DNA of 9,141 nt from an uncultured Romboutsia sp. GTDB lineage: Bacteria; Bacillota; Clostridia; Peptostreptococcales; Peptostreptococcaceae. Made by a program: the position numbers and the translations under genes. The stretch covers positions 1-9,141 of the forward strand of contig CALESE010000102.1 in the NCBI GenBank assembly GCA_937907205.1, written 5' to 3'. The notes below the pieces were generated by a model. The model made no database searches. It was given only the letters and a program-made list of their open reading frames with translations, and had not been told where the DNA came from. Shown piece by piece: positions 1 through 5,878 of the stretch; the first letter of the stretch is position 1; each line of letters starts with the position of its first letter.

Positions 1-50
1 CTCATAAAGAGTATTAACAAAAATAAAAAAGCGTAGACTTTGTCTACGCT
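1..50 (-). terminator. Rho-independent terminator, minus strand
   Basis: A perfect 9-bp stem (30-38 with 42-50, AGCGTAGAC / GTCTACGCT) closes a 3-nt TTT loop. Read on the minus strand it is followed by a T-rich run (TTTTTATTTTTG); on the plus strand no T tract follows. It therefore most likely ends leftward transcription arriving from the helicase side. The G/C-containing stem is the strongest in the window. Confidence 0.75.
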
Positions 51-53
51 CTG

Positions 54-78
54 ATACCTTTATTTTTCATAAAGGTAT
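54..78. terminator. Second hairpin beside the terminator at 30-50
   Basis: A perfect 10-bp inverted repeat (ATACCTTTAT at 54-63, ATAAAGGTAT at 69-78) has a 5-nt loop. It lies just upstream, on the minus strand, of the stronger terminator at 30-50, so the two may act in tandem. It lacks a good T tract of its own, so it could be an RNA end-protecting stem rather than a terminator. Confidence 0.4.
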
Positions 79-123
79 ACTAATTTCTCTGTTTTATTTA
101 TATATTTTCAGATAAATTAAGTT

Positions 124-219
124 TTATTGCATTTTATATTTCTTCTTTAAGTCTTGCACAGCTGTCTTGAATTTGATACATTCCTTGCTAACCTTAATCT
201 TGAATTTCTTAGAGCAAAA
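124..219 (-). other. Orphan 31-codon open stretch, possible gene tail
   Basis: On the minus strand, 31 codons are open between two stops and end in TAA at 124-126. The peptide is lysine-rich with two cysteines (begins F-C-S-K-K-F, ends K-K-K-Y-K-M-Q). There is no start codon except a Met near the end, and no ribosome binding site. The composition looks protein-like and could be the tail of a lost gene, but a stretch this short can arise by chance in AT-rich DNA. I do not recognise a family. Confidence 0.15.
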
Positions 220-242
220 CTAGAATGTTAAAAAAATAAATT

Positions 243-281
243 CTAACAAAACACCCCGTCAAATATCTCCACAGGGTTTTA
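243..281 (-). terminator. Likely terminator of the helicase gene
   Basis: Immediately after the helicase stop codon the minus strand reads AAAACCCTGT, a short spacer, then ACGGGGTGTTTT and a T-rich run. The arms pair imperfectly with two bulges (A4/T4, C-G, CC/GG). Position and the following T tract fit an intrinsic terminator, but the stem is imperfect. Confidence 0.45.
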
Positions 282-3200
282 TAATGCCTTTTCTGCTTTC
301 ACTGCAATACTTGCAGGTAACTTATTTCTTAATTTCCAAACTATACTTATTGGCTTACTTCCACTATATCTTACAATATCAGCAGGACCTAAATAAGTAT
401 ATGAACTCGTTACACCATCCTCACTTTTATTTTCCCTAACAAACAACAATACATTATTACCACTCTCCCTATGATTTACATACCTTTTACCTGTTGGAGA
501 ATCTATACTTGTTCTACTTTGACTTTGCCAGTTAAATAACTCATCATTTATAGCATAATCTTCATACATAGTTGAAGGAGAAAAATGCTTTTCAACTTTA
601 TTTAAAGTTATTAAAAATACATCAGTTTTCTTATCTTCAATATATAATACACCTTCTCTTAGAGGGTATTGCTTTTCTATAGTATTTTTTCCAAGAGATG
701 CTAAAATCTGTTCCTTAGTATAAGTTGCATGTACTTCTAAATTAGTATCAAAACTTAAATTATCATTAAATGTTTTTACTTTTGTATGATTTAAATTATA
801 TTTAAGTATTTCTATAATTTCTTCATAAATAACTTTATTACTATAAAGTCTTTGTAAAAATTCATTTATATTATTTATGCCTAAGTCTTTAGGTGATTTT
901 GTATATAAAGTATAGTGTAGCATAAGTAGCATTTTTTCTTCACTATCATTAAAACTTATTGATTTATTTTCTTTATAGTTTTCTAATGTATTTATCCAAA
1001 ACTTAAGGAGCTTTACTGAGTCTGTATTTATAAGCCTTAGCATACCACCTGTTAAACTTTGTTCATCCATATCATTAAAATCTTCTTTTACTTTTGCATT
1101 TACACAAAGTCTATAAAAGCTATTTTTAGTTTTATAAATTTCTTTTAGTGTTATATTATAAAATTCTATAAAGTTTGTAAGGCTTAGCTTTTTACCACTT
1201 TCTATTTCAAAAGTTTTTATTTTATTTGTTATTGTTGTTTTATTATTTATAAATGAATTTATATTTCTTAGTATGTATTCCTTAGCTTGTTTTTCCATAT
1301 GCAAATGGCAACCTTTTGGAAGTGTTATAAATCCACTTTCTATTTCTTCTCTTAATGCTTTTCCTTTTTTCTTTGCTATTGCTGAGAACTTTTCATAAAA
1401 GTTATAGTTTTTGTGTGCTTGTCCTACATAATCAAGTACTGTTAAACATTCTTTGTTATCACTAAGTCTTAGACCTCTTCCTAATTGCTGTAAAAATACT
1501 GTTAAACTATCTGTTGGTCTTAAAAATAGTATTGTATTTATTTCTGGTATATCTACTCCTTCATTATATAAATCAACTACAAATGCAAATTTATATTTAC
1601 CATTTACAAGTCCATATTTTGCTTCATCTCTTTCATCTATACTGCATTTAGAACTTATAGCTACGGATGGTATACCTTTTTCATTAAAGTAATTTGCCAT
1701 AAAGTTTGCATGATCTATACTTACACAAAATCCAAGTCCAACTACTTCATCTATATCTGCTATATAGTCATCTATACTTTTTAAAATTAAATCTGCTCTT
1801 TTCTTTGCATTTAATTTATCTACTGTAAGTATATTTGTAAGTTCTTTATTGTCATACCCACCTTTTGACCATTTTATTTTACTTAAATCTAGTTCATCAG
1901 TTACACAGAAGTATTGAAAAGGTGTAAGTAATTTTTTATCTATTGCTTCTCCTAATCTCATTTCACTACTTATTCTACCATCAAAGTACTCTAGTACGTC
2001 TTTTCCATCCATTCTTTCTGGTGTTGCTGTAAGTCCTAGAAGTACTTTAGGATTAAAATGTGAAAGTAGCTTTTGATAGCTTGGAGCACTAGCGTGATGA
2101 AACTCATCAATTATTATAAAGTCATAAAAGTCTTTACTTATATTTTCATTAAACTTTTTAGAGTTGAAAGTTTGTATTGTCATAAATACATGGTCTATAT
2201 TATCTGGAGTAAAGTTTCCTGTATATAGTCCTCCAAAATTTCTATCTCTAAGTATAGTTCTAAAAGTTTTCATACTTTGTATCAGTATATCTTCTCTATG
2301 AGCAATAAATAATAATCTATTTACTTTTCCTTTGTTATTATTTTTAAAGTTTTTATAGTCAAATGCTGATATTACAGTTTTTCCTACTCCTGTAGCTGCT
2401 ACTACTAAGTTTTTATTGTGTCCTAGTACTTCTCTTTCAACATTTAGTGTATCTAATATTTCTTGTTGATAGTGATATGGTCTAACATCTATATTAGCTA
2501 TTTCTTCATTTTCACTTTTATAATCGTTTCCTCTAGCCTTTTTAAGTTCTATTTTTAGTTTTTCTTCATCGTTAAAATAGCTTTCAAATGTTGCTTTAAA
2601 TTTATCTACAATATTTTTTGAATCTTTTTCACTTACTTTAATGTTCCATTCTAGTCCTGTAGTCATAGCATCTTTTGAGATATTTGATGATCCTATGTAT
2701 GCTGTTGTAAAACCTGTATTTCTATGGAACATATAACTTTTAGCATGTAATCTTGTCCTTTGTGTATCATAAGATATTTTTATTTCAGTGTTTGGAAGTT
2801 GTGATAAAAACTTTATAGCTCTAAATTCACTAGCTCCCATATATGATGTTGTTATTATTCTTAGTTTTTTTGTTTTTGTATGTTCTATTAATTCATCTTT
2901 TATTAGTCTTAGTCCGCTCCATCTTATAAATGATACTAGTATGTCTATTGTGTCACTACTTGCTATTTCTCTTTTTAATTCACTTATTAAATCTGGTTCA
3001 TTGTTTGAATTTGTGAACAGGTAACTTTGTGATATAGGTGTTATTGGTCTTATATTATTGTTTTTTAGTTTTGATTTGTTGAGTTTTTCTTCTATTGATA
3101 GTAGTATTTCTCCGTTTTTATGGATATTGTTTTCTTTTATTTCTTCATCTTCTACTTGTGCTGATAAATAGTTTATTATTTGGTTACAAAGTTTTATTTG

Positions 3201-3395
3201 TTTGTTTAGGTCTTTGTTTTTCATTAGACTTAGGCTTTTTTTAGTTACTTCTTGTAGGTATTTTGATAGTACTATTTTTGCTTCTTCTTTTTCTATTTCT
3301 TCTTTTTGTATATTTATTTCATTTTCTCTATTTTTTATTTCTTCATGTATTTTATTAGAGATTACTTGTTCGTATATACCTTCTTTTAATTTCAT
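279..3395 (-). CDS. PLD-nuclease / DEAD-box helicase / DUF3427 protein
   Basis: This is a 1038-aa multidomain protein. Residues 1-110 are charged and partly coiled-coil. Residues about 125-275 form a phospholipase D-like (HKD-family) domain with H217-x-K219 followed by the G-S-S-N signature at 235-238. A superfamily 2 helicase follows: Walker A A-T-G-V-G-K-T (334-340), motif II D430-E-F-H, motif III L-T-A-T-P (455-459) and motif VI Q-Q-L-G-R-G-L-R (636-643). The C-terminal part, roughly 890-1035, matches DUF3427, with S-P-S-T-M-Y-E-D-Y and N-W-Q-S-Q-S motifs. Families with this order are annotated as restriction-type or DNA-repair-like helicases; an ATP-driven nucleic-acid translocase with a nuclease module is the family expectation, and a role in defence against foreign DNA is inference. 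The ATG has an AAGGGG ribosome binding site 7 nt upstream. All helicase motifs appear intact. It stands as a single gene with its own promoter and terminator. Confidence 0.93.
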   Translation of the reverse strand: MKLKEGIYEQVISNKIHEEIKNRENEINIQKEEIEKEEAKIVLSKYLQEVTKKSLSLMKNKDLNKQIKLCNQIINYLSAQVEDEEIKENNIHKNGEILLSIEEKLNKSKLKNNNIRPITPISQSYLFTNSNNEPDLISELKREIASSDTIDILVSFIRWSGLRLIKDELIEHTKTKKLRIITTSYMGASEFRAIKFLSQLPNTEIKISYDTQRTRLHAKSYMFHRNTGFTTAYIGSSNISKDAMTTGLEWNIKVSEKDSKNIVDKFKATFESYFNDEEKLKIELKKARGNDYKSENEEIANIDVRPYHYQQEILDTLNVEREVLGHNKNLVVAATGVGKTVISAFDYKNFKNNNKGKVNRLLFIAHREDILIQSMKTFRTILRDRNFGGLYTGNFTPDNIDHVFMTIQTFNSKKFNENISKDFYDFIIIDEFHHASAPSYQKLLSHFNPKVLLGLTATPERMDGKDVLEYFDGRISSEMRLGEAIDKKLLTPFQYFCVTDELDLSKIKWSKGGYDNKELTNILTVDKLNAKKRADLILKSIDDYIADIDEVVGLGFCVSIDHANFMANYFNEKGIPSVAISSKCSIDERDEAKYGLVNGKYKFAFVVDLYNEGVDIPEINTILFLRPTDSLTVFLQQLGRGLRLSDNKECLTVLDYVGQAHKNYNFYEKFSAIAKKKGKALREEIESGFITLPKGCHLHMEKQAKEYILRNINSFINNKTTITNKIKTFEIESGKKLSLTNFIEFYNITLKEIYKTKNSFYRLCVNAKVKEDFNDMDEQSLTGGMLRLINTDSVKLLKFWINTLENYKENKSISFNDSEEKMLLMLHYTLYTKSPKDLGINNINEFLQRLYSNKVIYEEIIEILKYNLNHTKVKTFNDNLSFDTNLEVHATYTKEQILASLGKNTIEKQYPLREGVLYIEDKKTDVFLITLNKVEKHFSPSTMYEDYAINDELFNWQSQSRTSIDSPTGKRYVNHRESGNNVLLFVRENKSEDGVTSSYTYLGPADIVRYSGSKPISIVWKLRNKLPASIAVKAEKAL

Positions 3396-3443
3396 GTTTA
3401 TGCCCCTTGTTTTGAATATTATTTCGTCTGTATTAATAACTTG

Positions 3444-3472
3444 ATTTTACTATACTCTTATTTAGCTTTCAA
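3444..3472 (-). promoter_or_regulatory. Predicted sigma-A promoter of the helicase gene
   Basis: On the minus strand TTGAAA (3467-3472) and TAAAAT (3444-3449) are separated by exactly 17 nt. They lie about 50 nt upstream of the helicase ATG, leaving a short leader that ends in the AAGGGG ribosome binding site. Both boxes match consensus in five of six positions. This is a sequence prediction only. Confidence 0.5.
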
Positions 3473-3638
3473 TATTTCTAATTATATTAGAAACTCTAAA
3501 ATATCTATAATTAGTGTTATTTCTTTTATTTTGATAATTACTGTATATATATGTTTTAATTAAAATATTTCATTAAGTAAAATTATTATTTTACATTGTT
3601 CAAAAGTACAAAAGTTATTTTAGACTGTAGAATTATTA

Positions 3639-3860
3639 TTAGAACATATATAGCATTCTTACCATCTCCTTGTAATCACCACAAAAACTCTCCCTAATAA
3701 CCCTATCCCTAACAGGCTTTGTTATACACCTCTCACTAGGAAGATAAACACTAGTCCCACCAGCACACTTAATAAGGCTTCTAAAAGCATCAATACCAAT
3801 AGCATGCGCCACACTCTTTAAATTCTCAGGCACATCGTCAATACTTAACTTATCAATCAC
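3639..3860 (-). CDS. Mor-type transcription activator family protein, truncated
   Basis: This 73-aa protein resembles the Mor (phage Mu middle operon regulator) family widespread in Firmicute mobile elements. Visible family traits are D-D-V-P-E-N-L near residue 10, I-G-I-D-A-F (21-26), a G-G-x-S-x-Y-x-P turn (34-41), and the R-D-R-x-I-R-x-x-F stretch (51-59) leading to G-D-Y-K-E-M (61-66). Family members continue from here into the helix-turn-helix recognition helix; this frame instead stops after L-Y-M-F, and the next 60 nt contain no recognisable continuation in any frame. The protein would keep the dimerisation part and the start of the DNA-binding part. The start is GTG (3858-3860), preceded by GGAGG at 7 nt. 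It is divergent from the DUF1659 operon, which it might have regulated (inference). Confidence 0.7.
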   Translation of the reverse strand: MIDKLSIDDVPENLKSVAHAIGIDAFRSLIKCAGGTSVYLPSERCITKPVRDRVIRESFCGDYKEMVRMLYMF

Positions 3861-3909
3861 AAAACCACCTCCATACCTTAATATTTCAATGCTTATAATA
3901 CCTTTACCT

Positions 3910-3939
3910 TTGTCAAAAACTTGTAAACTTCTTTACTAT
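3910..3939 (+). promoter_or_regulatory. Predicted promoter of the DUF1659-DUF2922 operon
   Basis: TTGTCA (3910-3915) and TACTAT (3934-3939) are 18 nt apart and about 80 nt upstream of the DUF1659 start. The -35 box sits in the near-palindrome TTTGTCAAA, whose other strand reads TTTGACAAA upstream of the divergent Mor-type gene. On that strand the nearest TATAAG is only 13 nt away, too short for a standard sigma-A promoter. Prediction only. Confidence 0.4.
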
Positions 3940-4018
3940 ATTTAAATAACTATTATCAAATATACTTAACTTAAGATTTAGCTAATAAATCTAAAAAATT
4001 TAAAAGGAGGTGTGGTAA

Positions 4019-4213
4019 ATGGCAGTTAATGAAGCTAAAAACCCTTCAAGTTTAAGAATAAAATTAGATTTAGGAATTGTTGATGGTAAAACCAAAGTCA
4101 GAAGTAAAACTTTTTCAAACCTAAAACATGATGCAACTTCTCAAAATGTATATGACGTTGCTGAAGGCTTAATGACTCTTCAAGAGTATGATGTTTTAGA
4201 GACAATAAAATAG
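4019..4213 (+). CDS. DUF1659 domain-containing protein
   Basis: This 64-aa protein carries the hallmarks of DUF1659: an N-terminal region ending L-R-I-K-L-D-L-G, then V-D-G-K-T-K-V-R-S-K-T-F, and a C-terminal D-V-A-E-G-L segment followed by a short tail. The family is of unknown function and typically sits directly before DUF2922 and YvrJ genes in Bacilli and Clostridia, exactly as here. The ATG at 4019 is preceded by a strong AAGGAGGTG ribosome binding site (about 4004-4012). No signal peptide or membrane segment is visible, so it is predicted cytoplasmic. It is the first gene of the plus-strand operon and complete for its family. Confidence 0.9.
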   Translation: MAVNEAKNPSSLRIKLDLGIVDGKTKVRSKTFSNLKHDATSQNVYDVAEGLMTLQEYDVLETIK

Positions 4214-4260
4214 ACAACACTACATTTTTATAAAATTTTAATTTTTAGGAGGAATATATT

Positions 4261-4494
4261 ATGAATAATAACCTTAACAAAAGATTAGTTATGACTTTTA
4301 AAACTACTGATGATAAATCAGTTTCTTTAACAATAGATAATCCAAGAGAGGATATAACAGAGGATGAAATAAAAACTGCTATGGAGTTAGTAGTTTCTAA
4401 AAACATATTTGCTCCAGGTGGTTGTGATATTACTAAAGCTGTTAGTGCAAAAGTGGTTGTTACAGATACTACTGACTACAATTTAGTTTTATAG
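4261..4494 (+). CDS. DUF2922 domain-containing protein
   Basis: This 77-aa protein matches DUF2922. It begins R-L-V-M-T-F-K-T near residue 8, followed by S-L-T-I-D-N-P-R-E-D (22-31), a helical T-E-D-E-I-K-T-A-M-E-L-V segment, and a C-terminal strand with K-A-V-S-A-K-V-V-V-T-D. The function is unknown; it is a small cytoplasmic protein by sequence. It starts 47 nt after DUF1659 with an AGGAGG ribosome binding site 6 nt or so before the ATG. It is followed by a terminator-like hairpin and then the YvrJ gene. The conserved DUF1659-DUF2922-YvrJ order supports the call. Confidence 0.9.
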   Translation: MNNNLNKRLVMTFKTTDDKSVSLTIDNPREDITEDEIKTAMELVVSKNIFAPGGCDITKAVSAKVVVTDTTDYNLVL

Positions 4495-4501
4495 TATATT
4501 A

Positions 4502-4532
4502 AAAAGGTCAAGTTTATACTTAGCCTTTTGTT
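4502..4532 (+). terminator. Intra-operon terminator or attenuator hairpin
   Basis: AAAAGG (4502-4507) pairs with CCTTTT (4524-4529), and AAGT (4510-4513) pairs with ACTT (4518-4521) around a TTAT loop, with one G-U pair and one mismatch between them. The TTTTGTTAT run follows. It starts 7 nt after the DUF2922 stop and ends just before the YvrJ ribosome binding site, so it could lower expression of the third gene. Confidence 0.45.
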
Positions 4533-4548
4533 ATAAAGGAGGAAATTT

Positions 4549-4697
4549 ATGAATTCAGATATACAAAGTATTATAGCTTCTGTTGGTTTTCCAATTGCTC
4601 TTAGTATGTATTTACTAGTTCCATTGAGAAAAAGCTTCAGACTTTAACTGATAGTATTAATGAATTTAAAACAACTGACTTTCCTATAGAATTTTGA
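4549..4697 (+). pseudogene. yvrJ: YvrJ family protein gene, frameshifted
   Basis: The reading frame from the ATG at 4549 (AAAGGAGG just upstream) begins like YvrJ: a short head, then V-G-F-P-I-A-L-S-M-Y-L-L-V, the single membrane segment of this 45-50-residue family. After the Val at 4618-4620 the frame runs into a stop at 4645-4647, giving only 32 aa. In another frame from 4623 the family continuation appears: I-E-K-K-L-Q-T-L-T-D-S-I-N-E. Loss of one base within about 4618-4623 explains the break; no slippery heptamer is visible, so programmed frameshifting is unlikely. The corrected frame then overruns the usual length and stops at 4695-4697. YvrJ proteins are small membrane proteins of unknown role, sometimes likened to holins. 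Confidence 0.8.
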
Positions 4698-4715
4698 TTT
4701 AGTAATTTTTCATAA

Positions 4716-5194
4716 TCCTTTATAGTTTCATGTAACTTAACTCATGCTTTAGTATTATTAACTATTGCTTTTGGAATAGGTTGGATAGTTTGGGGTGTTG
4801 ATACTAGCGGATATTATATCCCTGAAATAGCAGGTATATTTTTCACTATGGGTATAGTCTCTGGTATAATCGCTGTTATATTTAAATTAAATAATATGAC
4901 TATAAATGATATTGCAATATCATTTAGAAAAGGTGCTGAAGATTTAGTTGGATTACCTCAAGGTATACTTCTTGTTCTTGGAGGCCAATCGCCATTTGAA
5001 AATACAGTATTAAATACTATACTTAATTCTATTTCTAGTGTATTATTTGGTCTACTTGCGGTTCTCTAATTGCAGTACTAGGTGTAGCCAAATTAGATTG
5101 AAAAAAATGGGCTAAATTCCAAATTAAATTCCAAAGTATATTGTTTATAGCTTCTATAATAGTAATTACTGTAGCAGTTATGATTGGATATTAA
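4716..5194 (+). pseudogene. Eroded C-terminal fragment of a YfcC-family carrier
   Basis: This is the C-terminal part of a YfcC/DcuC-type basic amino acid or C4-dicarboxylate carrier, with membrane-helix sequence such as L-T-I-A-F-G-I-G-W-I-V-W-G and G-I-V-S-G-I-I-A-V-I-F. The N-terminal few hundred residues are absent; YvrJ lies directly upstream. There are further lesions. An in-frame deletion between E-D-L-V-G and Q-G-I-L-L removes a segment normally reading like A-L-V-V-G-M-A. A larger, frame-changing deletion near 5050 joins S-V-L-F-G-L to S-L-I-A-V-L-G. An in-frame TGA at 5099-5101 stands where the family has Trp (V-A-K-L-D-[W]-K-K-W-A-K). The ending, with a final hydrophobic helix and M-I-G-Y, is intact to the TAA at 5192-5194. 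It cannot make a transporter. Confidence 0.8.
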
Positions 5195-5197
5195 AAT

Positions 5198-5232
5198 AAA
5201 AAGATGTAGAAATTTCTACATCTTTTTTATTT
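5198..5232. terminator. Bidirectional terminator between convergent remnants
   Basis: A perfect 30-nt palindrome (5198-5227) is centred on GTAGAAATTTCTAC. With a small apical loop the stem is up to 13 bp and is flanked by A runs on the left and T runs on the right, so it can terminate transcription in both directions. It lies 4 nt after the YfcC remnant's stop, and the stop of the leftward membrane-protein remnant (5216-5218) lies inside it. Confidence 0.8.
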
Positions 5233-5443
5233 TCTTCATAGTAAATGGAGTCATTATTATTGCTCCTAATAACCCATCTATCATATCTATCATTGTATCT
5301 TTTAGTCCTCCTGCTTGTGTGTGTAGACCAAATAATGTATCCATAGAAAACTCTATAATCTCCCATAATCCAGCCACAGCAATAAAATATTTTTTATTAA
5401 ATATAGATAATATAAAAGTTCCTATTAAACAAGATAATTTTTG
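5216..5443 (-). pseudogene. C-terminal remnant of a DUF2238/YjdF-like membrane protein
   Basis: Directly after the ArsC-like stop codon, in the same frame, the minus strand stays open for 75 codons. It encodes a hydrophobic segment, then A-G-L-W-E-I-I-E-F-S-M-D-T-L-F-G-L, K-D-T-M-I-D-M-I and L-L-G-A-I-I-M-T, ending in K-K-I-K-K-M. The W-E-I-x-E-F and D-T-M-x-D-x-I pattern resembles the C-terminal half of DUF2238/YjdF-type integral membrane proteins. No start codon with a ribosome binding site is visible and the N-terminal helices are missing. It is best read as the stub left by a deletion that fused it to the ArsC-like gene. The family assignment is from memory of motifs and is only moderate. 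Confidence 0.5.
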
Positions 5444-5800
5444 CTATTTTAATAACTTATCTTTCCATTCATCTTCTTTAAATCCTATAACAACATTTTT
5501 TCCATCATATGCTATAGGTCTTTTTATAAGCATTCCATCACTTGCAAGTATTTCTAAAAGTTTATCATCTGATTCAGTCTTAACTACATCTTTAAGACCT
5601 AACTCTCTATATTTTACTCCACTACTGTTAAAGAACTTCTTAAGTTCATATCCACTAACTTTATACATTTTTTCTAGTTCTTCTTTAGTTGGAGGATTTT
5701 TAACTATCTCTATATTTTCAAATTCTAAATTATTCTCAATAAGCCAAGCCTTGGCCTTTCTAACTGAAGATCACTTTGAATATCCATAAAATTTTATCAT
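5444..5800 (-). CDS. ArsC/Spx-like reductase with in-frame UGA at the catalytic Cys
   Basis: The 119-codon frame runs from ATG (5798-5800) to TAG (5444-5446) with one interruption, a TGA at 5771-5773 (codon 10). Apart from that codon it is a full-length member of the arsenate-reductase-related thioredoxin-fold family: F-Y-G-Y-S-K before the active site, R-K-A-K-A-W-L after it, N-P-P-T-K-E-E-L (35-42), N-S-S-G-V-K-Y-R-E-L (58-67), D-G-M-L-I-K-R-P-I (88-96) and V-G-F-K-E-D-E-W near the end. Relatives carry C-x-x-C where this gene reads [UGA]-S-S-V, so UGA replaces the nucleophilic Cys and the second Cys is Val. GAAAGGG is upstream of the ATG. One reading is a selenocysteine enzyme that would reduce disulfide or oxyanion substrates with thiol partners; the other is a nonsense-mutated gene, of which only an internal-start product from Met45 would remain. 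I favour selenocysteine because of the exact position and the intact remainder, but not strongly. Confidence 0.7.
5741..5757 (-). promoter_or_regulatory. Candidate bacterial SECIS hairpin
   Basis: On the minus strand the coding RNA folds into a 7-bp stem (5751-5757 with 5741-5747: AGGCCAA / UUGGCUU, one G-U pair) with a GGC loop at 5748-5750. The stem starts 14 nt and the first loop G 21 nt after the UGA at 5771-5773. A stem-loop immediately downstream of UGA with G at the start of a small apical loop is the known bacterial SECIS layout read by SelB. A short GC-rich stem can also occur by chance from the A-K-A-W-L codons. Confidence 0.4.
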
Positions 5801-5878
5801 TTGATTTTTTCCCTTTCACTATAATATATTTTTATATTACCCATTTATTTCATATTAAATCATATTTTATATTCTTCT

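Noticed and set aside
1453..3444. Three plus-strand open frames of 78-80 codons inside or beside the helicase gene
   Set aside because: They are antisense shadows of a confidently identified 1038-aa gene, with no ribosome binding sites or recognisable sequence.
4618..4647. Programmed frameshift in YvrJ
   Set aside because: No slippery heptamer, internal Shine-Dalgarno stimulator or hairpin is visible at the shift, and no YvrJ programmed frameshift is known to me.
5099..5101. Second possible selenocysteine UGA, in the YfcC remnant
   Set aside because: The family has Trp here, so this is a TGG to TGA change in a fragment that already has deletions and no N-terminus.
5178..5366. 62-codon open frame on the minus strand
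   Set aside because: It is an alternate frame of the DUF2238-like remnant, whose own frame shows recognisable motifs, and its peptide has no family features.
5184..5789. 201-codon open frame on the plus strand
   Set aside because: It lies antisense to the ArsC-like gene and the membrane-protein stub, has no ribosome binding site, and its low-complexity S/F/I-rich protein is what an antisense of AT-rich coding DNA gives.
5822..5839. A/T-only hairpin TAATATA-TTTT-TATATTA after the HEPN gene
   Set aside because: With only A/T pairs it is too weak to call a terminator, and such repeats are expected by chance at this base composition.
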